The notes beneath the pieces are model-generated. The model ran no database searches, was not told where the DNA came from, and was given only the letters and a program-made list of their open reading frames with translations. Positions 1-6,090 of a DNA stretch of 6,244 bases are shown in pieces (position 1 is the stretch's first letter; each line of letters opens with the position of its first letter). Both the position numbers and the translations under genes were made by a program. The DNA comes from Bacteroidales bacterium (GTDB lineage Bacteria; Bacteroidota; Bacteroidia; Bacteroidales; ML635J-15). The stretch lies in contig SLSH01000184.1 in assembly GCA_007130555.1 (NCBI GenBank), positions 1 through 6,244 of the forward strand, in the 5' to 3' direction.

Positions 1-78
1 GTTAATGGGTCTTACGGAAAATTAAGACCGAGAAAAAAGAAGAAAAATCAACAGGTAAAAGAAAATAAAGAAAAGTAA
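1..78 (+). CDS. C-terminal fragment of an upstream gene, function unknown
   Basis: Frame 1 is open from the first base to a TAA at 76-78 and encodes 25 residues, starting VNGSYGKLRPRKKKK and ending NKEK. The other two + frames hit stops almost at once. A basic, lysine-rich, low-complexity tail is a common way for a protein to end, and the following sequence turns into T-rich non-coding DNA, which fits a real gene end. The fragment is too short to name a family. In AT-rich DNA a 25-codon open stretch could also arise by chance, so this is only moderately supported. Confidence 0.45.
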   Translation, partial: VNGSYGKLRPRKKKKNQQVKENKEK

Positions 79-112
79 GAAGTATTTTTTTAATATTTTT
101 TTATCAGCCCGA

Positions 113-120
113 AATATTTG
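113..120 (+). promoter_or_regulatory. Weak candidate -7 element upstream of the cupin gene
   Basis: AATATTTG differs at one position from the Bacteroidota -7 consensus TAnnTTTG and lies 45 bases before the ATG at 165. T-rich runs precede it at about 87-102, but no clear TTG-type -33 element is visible. The match is weak and such words are frequent in AT-rich DNA. Confidence 0.2.
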
Positions 121-164
121 TATCCAGGATAGGAAGCTTAATTGCATTATAAAAATAAGGAATT

Positions 165-716
165 ATGAAAATATCGTATTTTAAAAAAGTTAAAATTTTA
201 CTGGTTGTTTATATTTTGGTAATTATGATTAGCTGTAATCAAAGTCCTTCAAGTGAGGTTGAAGATAAGTCTCCGGAAAACAAAGTTATCTTTCATCAAT
301 CCGAAGATATGGGAAAACAACCCTGGGTTTTTGATATTGAAGAAAGTACAATTGACAATGATAATTATAGAAAAGCGGCTTGGACAGGAGAGTATATACA
401 GCTTGTTTATATGTCTTTAGGTGTTGGCGAAGTTATTGACCTTGAGTTACATGAAGACCATGATCAGTTTATTCGCATTGAAATGGGCAAAGCCAGAGTT
501 TTAATGGGGAAAACAAAAGAAAATCTTGATTTTGATGAAGAAGTTTCGGATGATTGGGCAATTCTAATCCCAGCAGGATACTGGCATGAAGTCAGAAATA
601 TCGGAGATTCGGAATTAAAACTTTACACTATATACGGACCGCCTGAACATCCTAAAGGAACTGTAAACAGAACTTATGAGGAAGCTAATGTAATAATTAT
701 TAAAGGGGACTTCTAA
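165..716 (+). CDS. Cupin-domain lipoprotein
   Basis: A 183-residue protein that is probably exported and lipid-anchored. Residues 1-23 form a signal peptide with Lys-rich start (K2, K7, K8, K10) and hydrophobic core 11-22; the lipobox reads MISC, with Cys24 as the predicted acylated residue. A hydrophilic linker (about 25-45) leads to one cupin domain. Cupin motif 1 is around LHEDHDQFIRIEMG (95-108), with His96, His99, Gln101 and Glu106 as possible metal ligands. Motif 2 is IPAGYWHEVRN (135-145), with His141. The tail LYTIYGPPEHPKGTV (153-167) matches what I recall of small stand-alone cupins annotated as mannose-6-phosphate-isomerase-like. Those relatives are usually about 110-130 aa and lack a signal peptide, so the lipoprotein leader is the unusual part. 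Substrate and reaction cannot be read from sequence. ATG 165 gives the proper signal peptide; upstream sequence is A-rich with AAGGAA just before it. It stands alone. Confidence 0.85.
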   Translation: MKISYFKKVKILLVVYILVIMISCNQSPSSEVEDKSPENKVIFHQSEDMGKQPWVFDIEESTIDNDNYRKAAWTGEYIQLVYMSLGVGEVIDLELHEDHDQFIRIEMGKARVLMGKTKENLDFDEEVSDDWAILIPAGYWHEVRNIGDSELKLYTIYGPPEHPKGTVNRTYEEANVIIIKGDF

Positions 717-774
717 TTATTATTTCACATTGGTATTATTTGCCCGACGTCACCGACTGCACACACATCCAATC

Positions 775-820
775 GTGTCATTTCGACACCCAAGCCATTT
801 ATGGCAGGGTGGAGAAATCT
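775..820 (+). repeat. Dispersed intergenic repeat fragment, copy 1
   Basis: The segment begins GTGTCATTTCGACAC (775-789), a 5-bp stem with a 5-base loop, continues with the palindrome GCCATTTATGGC (794-805), and ends GGAGAAATCT (811-820). The combination GTCATTTCGA followed by GGAGAAATCT resembles a short interspersed repeat I recall from intergenic regions of many Bacteroidota genomes. The terminal 10-mer occurs again in reverse orientation at 6093-6102. The sequence pieces are directly visible; assignment to a repeat family is from memory. Confidence 0.5.
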
Positions 821-983
821 TTTATTTTTTACAAAAATGCCAGATAAAAAAAGTTTTGTCATGTACTAAAAAATAAATTACATTAAATTTAATATTGCAA
901 ACATAAGAGGACACAAGCAAATATCAAAAATATAAACCATATTTAAAAATCACTAAATAAAACCTGCAAAATTCAATATTTTA

Positions 984-1000
984 ATTTTACTTTGTAAAAT
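984..1000 (+). promoter_or_regulatory. 7-bp hairpin overlapping a weak -7 promoter-like word
   Basis: ATTTTAC (984-990), TTT, GTAAAAT (994-1000) is a perfect inverted repeat located 45 bases before the ATG of the thioredoxin-like gene. TTACTTTG (987-994) inside it is one mismatch from TAnnTTTG. It could be a promoter or operator for that gene, but no -33 element is clear and short AT palindromes are common in such DNA. Confidence 0.2.
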
Positions 1001-1045
1001 ATTAAGACAATAATTACAGTTATATTTTATATTATAAAACAAATT

Positions 1046-2494
1046 ATGAAATTTTTGATAAGGACATATTTATTACCTGTAAATATGATAAAATCCATAT
1101 TATTTGGCTTTTTATTTATCATAATTTACTGCCCCTTATCTGCCAATCAACAAAACCATTCCCGTATTTTCGGAAATGCCCCCGAATATGCCAACAATCA
1201 AATAATATTTTATAAATATGCCGACAGAATTACATTTTTACCCGACAGCTTATTTATTTTGGAAATAAATGAAAACGGAGATTTTGATCTTACGGTGGCG
1301 GTTGACGATATAACTTATGTCTTTGCCGAATATGAAATATATCATGCATATTTTTTTCTTGAACCGAATGCAGAATACGAGTTGATATTACCTCCTCTTG
1401 AATTCAAAACCGAAGAACATATTTTTAATCCTTTTTTTACTCCCGAAGATATTCATATCGGAATTAAAAACATGAAAAAAACAGATTTAAATTATCTGAT
1501 AAATGAATTCGATTATTTTTATGACAGATATTTTTACCTGAATTTTTTAGATATTATTGCTGAAGGGATTGAGTCAAGTGTTGATACATTTATTTATAAT
1601 ATTAAAAAACATTTTGATTATGCAGATAATGAATATTTTAGCGCTTATACAAAATATCGTTATGCTACTTTAAAAAATCTTGCCACACGTAAAGAATATC
1701 AGCATGTAGTAGTTTATGCAAATTACACAAATGATGCGGTAAGATATGATAATCCTGCTTATATGGATTTGTTTAACACTATTTATGACAGATATTTCGA
1801 TAAATATTTAACTACAATAGGAGGAAGATATTTATTCAATTTTATTCATTTCGGTCATAGTATTTCGAATATACGACATTTGTTTTCCCGGCATCTGGAA
1901 CTTGATAACCTGCAGTTTAAAGAACTGGTAATTTTAAAAGGTATTAATGACGCATTTATGGACAATAACTTTGCATGGCTGCCTCTTTTACTTACTCTTG
2001 ACTCTCTGCATATTTCAACGGACTACGATATACACAGGGATATTGCACAAAATATTGCAGATAATACTCTAAGCATGAAAGCAGGGACAATTGCTCCTCC
2101 GTTCGAACTTGAAAACACTTCGGGAGTATTTACACGTTTGGAATCTTTCAGGGGATATTATGTTTACTTAAATTTTGCCAATACAACAAGTTACACCAGT
2201 CAGATGGAATTTGATTTTTTAAAAAGAATACACGAAAAATACAAAAATATCTGCAAAGTTGTTACAGTTCTGACAGATGACAACAAAGAACAAGCCAAAG
2301 AATTTATCAGAAAAAACAATTATGAATGGGAATTTTTGTTTACCGAAATAAATTCGCCCACGGTAAGTACTTATACAATAAGAGCTTATCCCACATACTT
2401 TCTGATTGACCCCAACGGAACATTATTACTTTCTCCGGCTCCCTCTCCCGCTGAAAACTTCGAAAGATATTTGTTTAGTATCATGAGACGATAA
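1046..2494 (+). CDS. Exported TlpA/thioredoxin-like protein lacking the CxxC active site
   Basis: A 482-residue protein. An N-terminal signal peptide covers MIKSILFGFLFIIIYCPLSA (14-33). Met14 (ATG at 1085) would give a more typical signal peptide, so translation may begin there; neither start has a ribosome-binding site that decides it. Residues about 36-118 look like the small beta-rich N-terminal domain often seen before TlpA domains (DUF4369-like). Residues about 130-340 are helical and rich in Tyr, Phe and Asp. Residues 346-480 form a thioredoxin fold: GTIAPPFELEN (347-357), the strand YVYLNF (372-377), and YPTYFLIDPNG (448-458) with the cis-Pro at 449. Where TlpA proteins have WCxxC this one reads TSYTS (381-385), so both catalytic cysteines are Ser. 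The only cysteines are 29 (signal peptide) and 403. It therefore cannot act as a standard thiol-disulfide reductase. The fold assignment is firm; the biological role is unknown. Confidence 0.8.
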   Translation: MKFLIRTYLLPVNMIKSILFGFLFIIIYCPLSANQQNHSRIFGNAPEYANNQIIFYKYADRITFLPDSLFILEINENGDFDLTVAVDDITYVFAEYEIYHAYFFLEPNAEYELILPPLEFKTEEHIFNPFFTPEDIHIGIKNMKKTDLNYLINEFDYFYDRYFYLNFLDIIAEGIESSVDTFIYNIKKHFDYADNEYFSAYTKYRYATLKNLATRKEYQHVVVYANYTNDAVRYDNPAYMDLFNTIYDRYFDKYLTTIGGRYLFNFIHFGHSISNIRHLFSRHLELDNLQFKELVILKGINDAFMDNNFAWLPLLLTLDSLHISTDYDIHRDIAQNIADNTLSMKAGTIAPPFELENTSGVFTRLESFRGYYVYLNFANTTSYTSQMEFDFLKRIHEKYKNICKVVTVLTDDNKEQAKEFIRKNNYEWEFLFTEINSPTVSTYTIRAYPTYFLIDPNGTLLLSPAPSPAENFERYLFSIMRR

Positions 2495-2498
2495 TAAT

Positions 2499-2511
2499 CG
2501 GACAAAGTCCG
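2499..2511 (+). other. Short hairpin just after the thioredoxin-like gene
   Basis: CGGAC (2499-2503), AAA, GTCCG (2507-2511) forms a GC-containing 5-bp stem only four bases after the stop codon. No T run follows, so it is not a classical intrinsic terminator. It may protect the mRNA 3' end or contribute to termination together with the next structure. Confidence 0.3.
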
Positions 2512-2518
2512 TATGTAG

Positions 2519-2574
2519 AAAAAAGGAACAATAAAGCCCTGATGACGGGGCGCAAGCAAATCCGGTTCCATTTT
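2519..2574 (+). other. Candidate structured RNA element or terminator
   Basis: AAAAGGAAC (2521-2529) can pair with GTTCC-A-TTTT (2565-2574) with one bulged A, giving a 9-bp closing helix. Inside it, GCCC (2536-2539) pairs with GGGC (2548-2551) around an 8-base loop, and GCGCAAGC (2550-2557) offers a competing GNRA-type mini-hairpin. The interior is much more GC-rich than the surrounding DNA. It lies downstream of the thioredoxin-like gene and before the polyamine promoter, so it could be a 3' end structure, a small RNA or a riboswitch remnant. The wording loosely recalls parts of SAM-I riboswitches, but the order and missing helices do not allow that call. Confidence 0.3.
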
Positions 2575-2619
2575 AAAAAATTTCACAAACAAAATAGTCG
2601 CATTTATGAATTTAATCTA

Positions 2620-2654
2620 AAAATTAAATTAATTAATTAATAAATTTTAATTTT
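2620..2654 (+). repeat. AT-only inverted repeat with TTAA tetranucleotide run
   Basis: AAAATTAAA (2620-2628) and TTTAATTTT (2646-2654) are perfect reverse complements separated by 17 bases of repeated TTAA/TAAT units. It lies immediately before the promoter of the polyamine operon. It may act as an AT-rich upstream element or be low-complexity DNA; nothing distinguishes these. Confidence 0.25.
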
Positions 2655-2668
2655 AACTAAGTTATTAT

Positions 2669-2676
2669 TATCTTTG
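2669..2676 (+). promoter_or_regulatory. Bacteroidota-type -7 promoter element for the polyamine operon
   Basis: TATCTTTG matches the Bacteroidota sigma-factor -7 consensus TAnnTTTG exactly. About 20 bases upstream lie T-rich words (2645-2654) in place of a clean TTG -33 element. Transcription would start near 2682, giving a leader of about 70 bases before the ATG at 2752. The position just before a three-gene unit supports it as the operon promoter. Confidence 0.55.
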
Positions 2677-2751
2677 CAACCCCATTGTAATTAACTTACA
2701 TGGATTTTTTTTATATGTCTTAACTTGTTTACTATTAAAAATTTTAGAAAA

Positions 2752-4149
2752 ATGAAAGTAAAATACATTGATTTAATTGAGCAGTCTTTTGATTTCCCTA
2801 CCGATGAATTTGAAGTAGAAGATGGAGAGCTCTATTTTCACGGTATTCCATTAATGGATTTGGTTAAACAGTATGGAACTCCATTAAAATTTACATATCT
2901 CCCAAAAATTTCGGAAAATATCGAAAAAACCAGAATTTTGTTTAATGTTGCAATGTCAAAATCTAATTATAAAGGCAAGTACTATCAATGCTATTGTACA
3001 AAAAGTTCGCATTTTTCGTTTGTTTTGGAGGAAGCATTAAAAAATGATATTCATATTGAAACCAGTTCAAGTTTTGATATTGATATTATAAGAACTTTAA
3101 AAGAATCCGGCCATGTTGATGAAAACTTACATGTTGTATGTAACGGATATAAGTTACCCGAATATATTGATAATATAGCCGATTTAATTAATGAAGGATT
3201 TAACTATGTTATCCCGATATTAGATAATTACAATGAACTGGATCAGTTACTTGCTAAAACAAACACTAAACTTAACGTAGGTATTCGTATTGCTTCCGAA
3301 GAAGAACCAAAATTTGAATTTTACACATCTCGGCTTGGAATCGGATATAAAAATATTGTACAATACTATCTGGAACATATTAAAAACAATCCCCGAGTTA
3401 ATCTCAAAATGCTACATTTTTTTATTAACACAGGCATTAAAGATACTGCATACTACTGGAATGAATTAAGCAAGTGTATGACTGTTTATTGTGAACTTAA
3501 AAAACATTGTCCCGAACTTGATTCGTTAAATATCGGAGGTGGATTTCCGATAAAAAACAGCCTCAGCTTTGATTATGATTATGAATATATGGCAGATGAA
3601 ATAATAAACCAGATTAAATCAGCCTGTACCAGCTATGATGTGCCCGAACCCGATATTTATACAGAATTCGGAACATATACAGTCGGCGAAAGCGGAGGTG
3701 CAATATATTCTATCGCTTATCAAAAACAACAAAACGACAAAGAAAAATGGAATATGATTGACTCGTCATTTATTACAACTCTCCCTGATGCCTGGTCTAT
3801 AAGCAAAAGATTTATTATGCTCCCGGTTAACAAATGGAAAAGTCCTTATGAAAGGGTTTTTTTGGGAGGAGTTACCTGCGACAGCGATGATTATTACAAT
3901 TCCGAACAACATATTAATGCAATTTATCTGCCCGAATACTCTCCCGAAGAACCTCTGTATATCGGATTTTTTAATATAGGAGCATATCAGGAAGCTATAG
4001 GAGGCTTCGGCGGAATCCAACATTGCTTGACTCCTGCTCCAAAACATATTCTGATAAATAAAGATGAAGAAGGAAAAATATCTACAAGATTATTCTCAAA
4101 AGAACAAAGCTACAAATCAATGCTTAAAATTTTAGGATATACATATTAA
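2752..4149 (+). CDS. speA: PLP-dependent arginine decarboxylase, short form
   Basis: A 465-residue cytoplasmic enzyme expected to convert L-arginine to agmatine and CO2. It belongs to the alanine-racemase-fold (fold III) basic amino acid decarboxylases. Visible landmarks: Lys84 in CYCTKSSH (80-87) as the likely PLP Schiff-base lysine; LHFFINTG (221-228) on the barrel; IGGGFP (261-266), the glycine loop that holds PLP phosphate; EFGTYTVGESG (305-315), replacing the usual EPGR; and VTCDSDD (374-380), equivalent to the catalytic Cys-Asp motif (Cys376, Asp377) of the family. Classical bacterial SpeA is about 630-660 aa, so this is a shorter class that I recall from Bacteroidota genomes next to agmatinase. 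ATG 2752 is chosen over the in-frame TTG at 2725 because MKVKYIDLIEQ fits the family's start. Arginine as substrate rests mainly on the agmatinase gene next door; ornithine, lysine or another amino acid is not excluded by motifs alone. Confidence 0.85.
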   Translation: MKVKYIDLIEQSFDFPTDEFEVEDGELYFHGIPLMDLVKQYGTPLKFTYLPKISENIEKTRILFNVAMSKSNYKGKYYQCYCTKSSHFSFVLEEALKNDIHIETSSSFDIDIIRTLKESGHVDENLHVVCNGYKLPEYIDNIADLINEGFNYVIPILDNYNELDQLLAKTNTKLNVGIRIASEEEPKFEFYTSRLGIGYKNIVQYYLEHIKNNPRVNLKMLHFFINTGIKDTAYYWNELSKCMTVYCELKKHCPELDSLNIGGGFPIKNSLSFDYDYEYMADEIINQIKSACTSYDVPEPDIYTEFGTYTVGESGGAIYSIAYQKQQNDKEKWNMIDSSFITTLPDAWSISKRFIMLPVNKWKSPYERVFLGGVTCDSDDYYNSEQHINAIYLPEYSPEEPLYIGFFNIGAYQEAIGGFGGIQHCLTPAPKHILINKDEEGKISTRLFSKEQSYKSMLKILGYTY

Positions 4150-4171
4150 GATATTTTTCAAAAACTTTGTT

Positions 4172-4179
4172 TATTTTTG
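4172..4179 (+). promoter_or_regulatory. Possible internal promoter before the agmatinase gene
   Basis: TATTTTTG fits TAnnTTTG exactly and lies in the 63-base gap between the decarboxylase stop and the agmatinase ATG, about 33 bases before that start. No TTG-type -33 element is seen at the proper distance, and the gap is T-rich, so chance is a real alternative. If active, it would let the last two genes be transcribed without the first. Confidence 0.3.
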
Positions 4180-4212
4180 AACTCCTTTTTTATAACTTAA
4201 TAGTCATGAAAC

Positions 4213-5070
4213 ATGAATATAAATAATTATGCCGGTATTCCTGATGAATATGCAAAGTATGACAATTGCAAAGTAATTGTTTTACCTGTTCCTTACGATG
4301 CTACATCAACATGGGGAAAAGGTGCCGATAAAGCTCCCGAAGCATTTCTCAAAGCTTCCGAAAACATGGAATTATATGATATCGAAACAGATACAGAGGT
4401 GTACAAACAAGGAGTTTGGCTCGCAGAACCTCTTATAGCTGCTTCAAATCCCGAAAAAATGACGGAACAAATCAAATCGGAAGCAAATAAATATTTTAAA
4501 GATAAAAAAATCTTTACGATGATTGGCGGAGAACACTCCGTAAGTATAGGAGCAATAATGGCGGCAAACGAAAATTTTGATAATTTATCAGTTTTACAAT
4601 TAGATGCACATTCCGATTTGCGTCCCGAATATAACAACTCAAAATATAATCATGCTTGTGCTATGCACTGGGCATCAAAAAACACAAATCTTGTACAAGT
4701 TGGTATCAGAAGCATGGATGCAGACGAAAAACAATATATGAATAAATTAAATGTATTTTTTGCCGAAAATATTGTAAATAATAATTCTGAATGGCAGAAA
4801 AATGTTGTTGAAAAACTTACCGACAATGTTTATGTAAGTATTGACCTGGATTATTTCGACCCCTCAATTATGCCGTCAACAGGAACTCCCGAACCCGGAG
4901 GAATGGGATGGTACGAAACATTAAAATTATTAAAAATATTATCCTTCCAAAAAAATATAATAGGTTTTGATATTGTGGAATTAGCTCCTGATAAATCAAA
5001 TAAAGCACCTGATTTTTTAACTGCAAAATTATACTATAAATTTTTAAGTTATATCTTTAATAAAAAATAA
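4213..5070 (+). CDS. speB: Agmatinase (ureohydrolase family)
   Basis: A 285-residue cytoplasmic binuclear-manganese hydrolase expected to split agmatine into putrescine and urea. All metal-binding motifs of the arginase/agmatinase family are present in order: GGEHS (105-109) with His108; DAHSD (131-135) with Asp131, His133 and Asp135; and SIDLDYFDPSIMPSTGTPEP (209-228) with Asp211 and Asp213. His147 in NHACAMHW and Glu256 in GFDIVELAPD match the remaining conserved active-site positions. Length is close to the family norm (about 290-310 aa), so the gene is complete. Arginase, guanidinobutyrase or another ureohydrolase activity cannot be excluded by motifs, but the preceding arginine decarboxylase strongly favours agmatine. 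The gene starts 63 bases after the decarboxylase and ends four bases before the next gene, implying tight co-expression with the latter. A six-codon ATG frame (4206-4226) overlaps its start. Confidence 0.9.
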   Translation: MNINNYAGIPDEYAKYDNCKVIVLPVPYDATSTWGKGADKAPEAFLKASENMELYDIETDTEVYKQGVWLAEPLIAASNPEKMTEQIKSEANKYFKDKKIFTMIGGEHSVSIGAIMAANENFDNLSVLQLDAHSDLRPEYNNSKYNHACAMHWASKNTNLVQVGIRSMDADEKQYMNKLNVFFAENIVNNNSEWQKNVVEKLTDNVYVSIDLDYFDPSIMPSTGTPEPGGMGWYETLKLLKILSFQKNIIGFDIVELAPDKSNKAPDFLTAKLYYKFLSYIFNKK

Positions 5071-5074
5071 AAAA

Positions 5075-6052
5075 ATGGAAAAAAATAATCGTATTTCGCA
5101 ATTTCTTGACGAAAATTTTAGGCATTTTAATGCTGCCGCACTTGTAGATGCTTCAAAATCGTATAAAGAACATCTTGAACAAGGCGGAAAAATGATGATA
5201 ACTCTTGCTGGAGCAATGAGTTCGGCAGAGCTGGGTAAAACTCTTGCAGAAATGATACGGCAGGATAAAGTCCATATAATTTCCTGCACCGGAGCAAATC
5301 TCGAAGAAGATGTTTTTAATCTCGTTGCTCATAAAAGTTATGAAAGAATCCCGCATTACAGAGATTTATCGCCACAACAGGAACAGGAATTGTATAATAA
5401 AGGCATGAACAGAGTTACCGACACTTGTATTCCCGAAGAAGAAGCTTTCCGTAAATTAGAGCATCATCTGTTAAATCAATGGTCGGATGCCGAAAAAAAT
5501 AATAAAAGATTTTTTCCGCATGAATATTTATATAAATTATTATTATCCGGGAAATTGGAAAAAGACTATGAAATTGACCCGAAAAATTCATGGTTATTGG
5601 CGGCGGCTGAAAAAAACCTGCCGATAATTGTGCCGGGATGGGAAGATAGCACTTGCGGAAATTTCTTCGCGGCAGCAATAATCCGCAACGAAATATCAGT
5701 AAATATCCTGAAAACGGGAATTGAGTATATGACTTTTCTTGCCGACTGGTACAGAAAAAACTCCAAAGGAAAAGGAGTGGGATTTTTTCAGATTGGCGGA
5801 GGTATTGCCGGCGATTTTCCGATTTGTGCCGTACCAATGATGATACAGGATCTACAATGGGAAAATATTCCTTTCTGGAGTTATTTTTGCCAAATCAGCG
5901 ACTCAACTACAAGCTATGGCTCATACTCGGGTGCAGTTCCTAACGAAAAAATTTCGTGGGGAAAATTAGATATAAACACCCCCAAATTTATAATCGAATC
6001 AGACGCAACTATCGTTGCTCCGCTTATGTTTGCGTATATATTGGGGATGTGA
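5075..6052 (+). CDS. Deoxyhypusine-synthase-family enzyme, probable homospermidine synthase
   Basis: A 325-residue NAD-dependent enzyme of the deoxyhypusine synthase (DHS) fold, complete at both ends. Visible features: LAGAMSSAELGK (44-55) and TGANLEED (72-79) of the NAD-binding core, Asp191 in WEDSTCGN, the GGG loop at 241-243, and SGAVPNEKISWGK (285-297). Lys297 aligns with the human DHS catalytic Lys329; Trp295 and Glu291 align with Trp327 and Glu323. By manual alignment, other human spermidine-pocket residues differ: Asp243 is Asn196, His288 is Asp247, Asp313 is Tyr281 and Asp316 is Tyr284. Bacteria have no eIF5A, so protein modification is unlikely. Given the upstream arginine decarboxylase and agmatinase, the likely role is aminobutyl transfer to putrescine, making homospermidine. 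That activity is an inference; family membership is firm. It begins four bases after the agmatinase stop in an A-run with no Shine-Dalgarno site. Confidence 0.85.
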   Translation: MEKNNRISQFLDENFRHFNAAALVDASKSYKEHLEQGGKMMITLAGAMSSAELGKTLAEMIRQDKVHIISCTGANLEEDVFNLVAHKSYERIPHYRDLSPQQEQELYNKGMNRVTDTCIPEEEAFRKLEHHLLNQWSDAEKNNKRFFPHEYLYKLLLSGKLEKDYEIDPKNSWLLAAAEKNLPIIVPGWEDSTCGNFFAAAIIRNEISVNILKTGIEYMTFLADWYRKNSKGKGVGFFQIGGGIAGDFPICAVPMMIQDLQWENIPFWSYFCQISDSTTSYGSYSGAVPNEKISWGKLDINTPKFIIESDATIVAPLMFAYILGM

Positions 6053-6090
6053 GAAAATATCAGAGAATTTATACCTGTCAAGTAAATACA

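Larger units (their letters stand above)
717..1045 (+). other. Gene-free intergenic region of 329 bases
   Basis: No open frame of coding character is present on either strand. The left half (about 740-820) is less AT-rich than its surroundings and carries a dispersed-repeat-like segment with two short hairpins, described separately. The right half (about 820-1045) is very AT-rich and low in complexity, with one 7-bp hairpin at 984-1000 close to the next gene. I see no convincing rho-independent terminator for the cupin gene: no GC-rich stem followed by a T run. Confidence 0.6.

Noticed and set aside
1046..2494. Functional thiol-disulfide oxidoreductase (ResA/TlpA type)
   Set aside because: Both active-site cysteines are Ser and no other cysteine lies near the site, so the standard activity is not possible.
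2519..2574. SAM-I riboswitch
   Set aside because: Fragments such as GCCC-TGATGA and GCAAATCC recall the family, but the helix order is wrong, the P1 and P3/P4 helices are missing, and no methionine or SAM gene follows directly.
2620..2654. Replication origin or integration site
   Set aside because: Only AT-rich low-complexity sequence with one inverted repeat; no DnaA boxes, iterons, tRNA end or integrase nearby.
2725..2751. Nine-residue N-terminal extension of the decarboxylase from a TTG start
   Set aside because: TTG is a rare start in these genomes, the extension has no family match that I know of, and the ATG at 2752 gives the expected N-terminus.
3766..4047. Minus-strand open frame of 93 codons inside the decarboxylase gene
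   Set aside because: It lies entirely opposite a well-supported gene, shows no recognisable motif and is a shadow of that gene's codon pattern. The same applies to the minus-strand frames at 2386-2592, 4293-4637, 5044-5289, 5153-5356, 5415-5837, 5566-5766 and 5914-6108.
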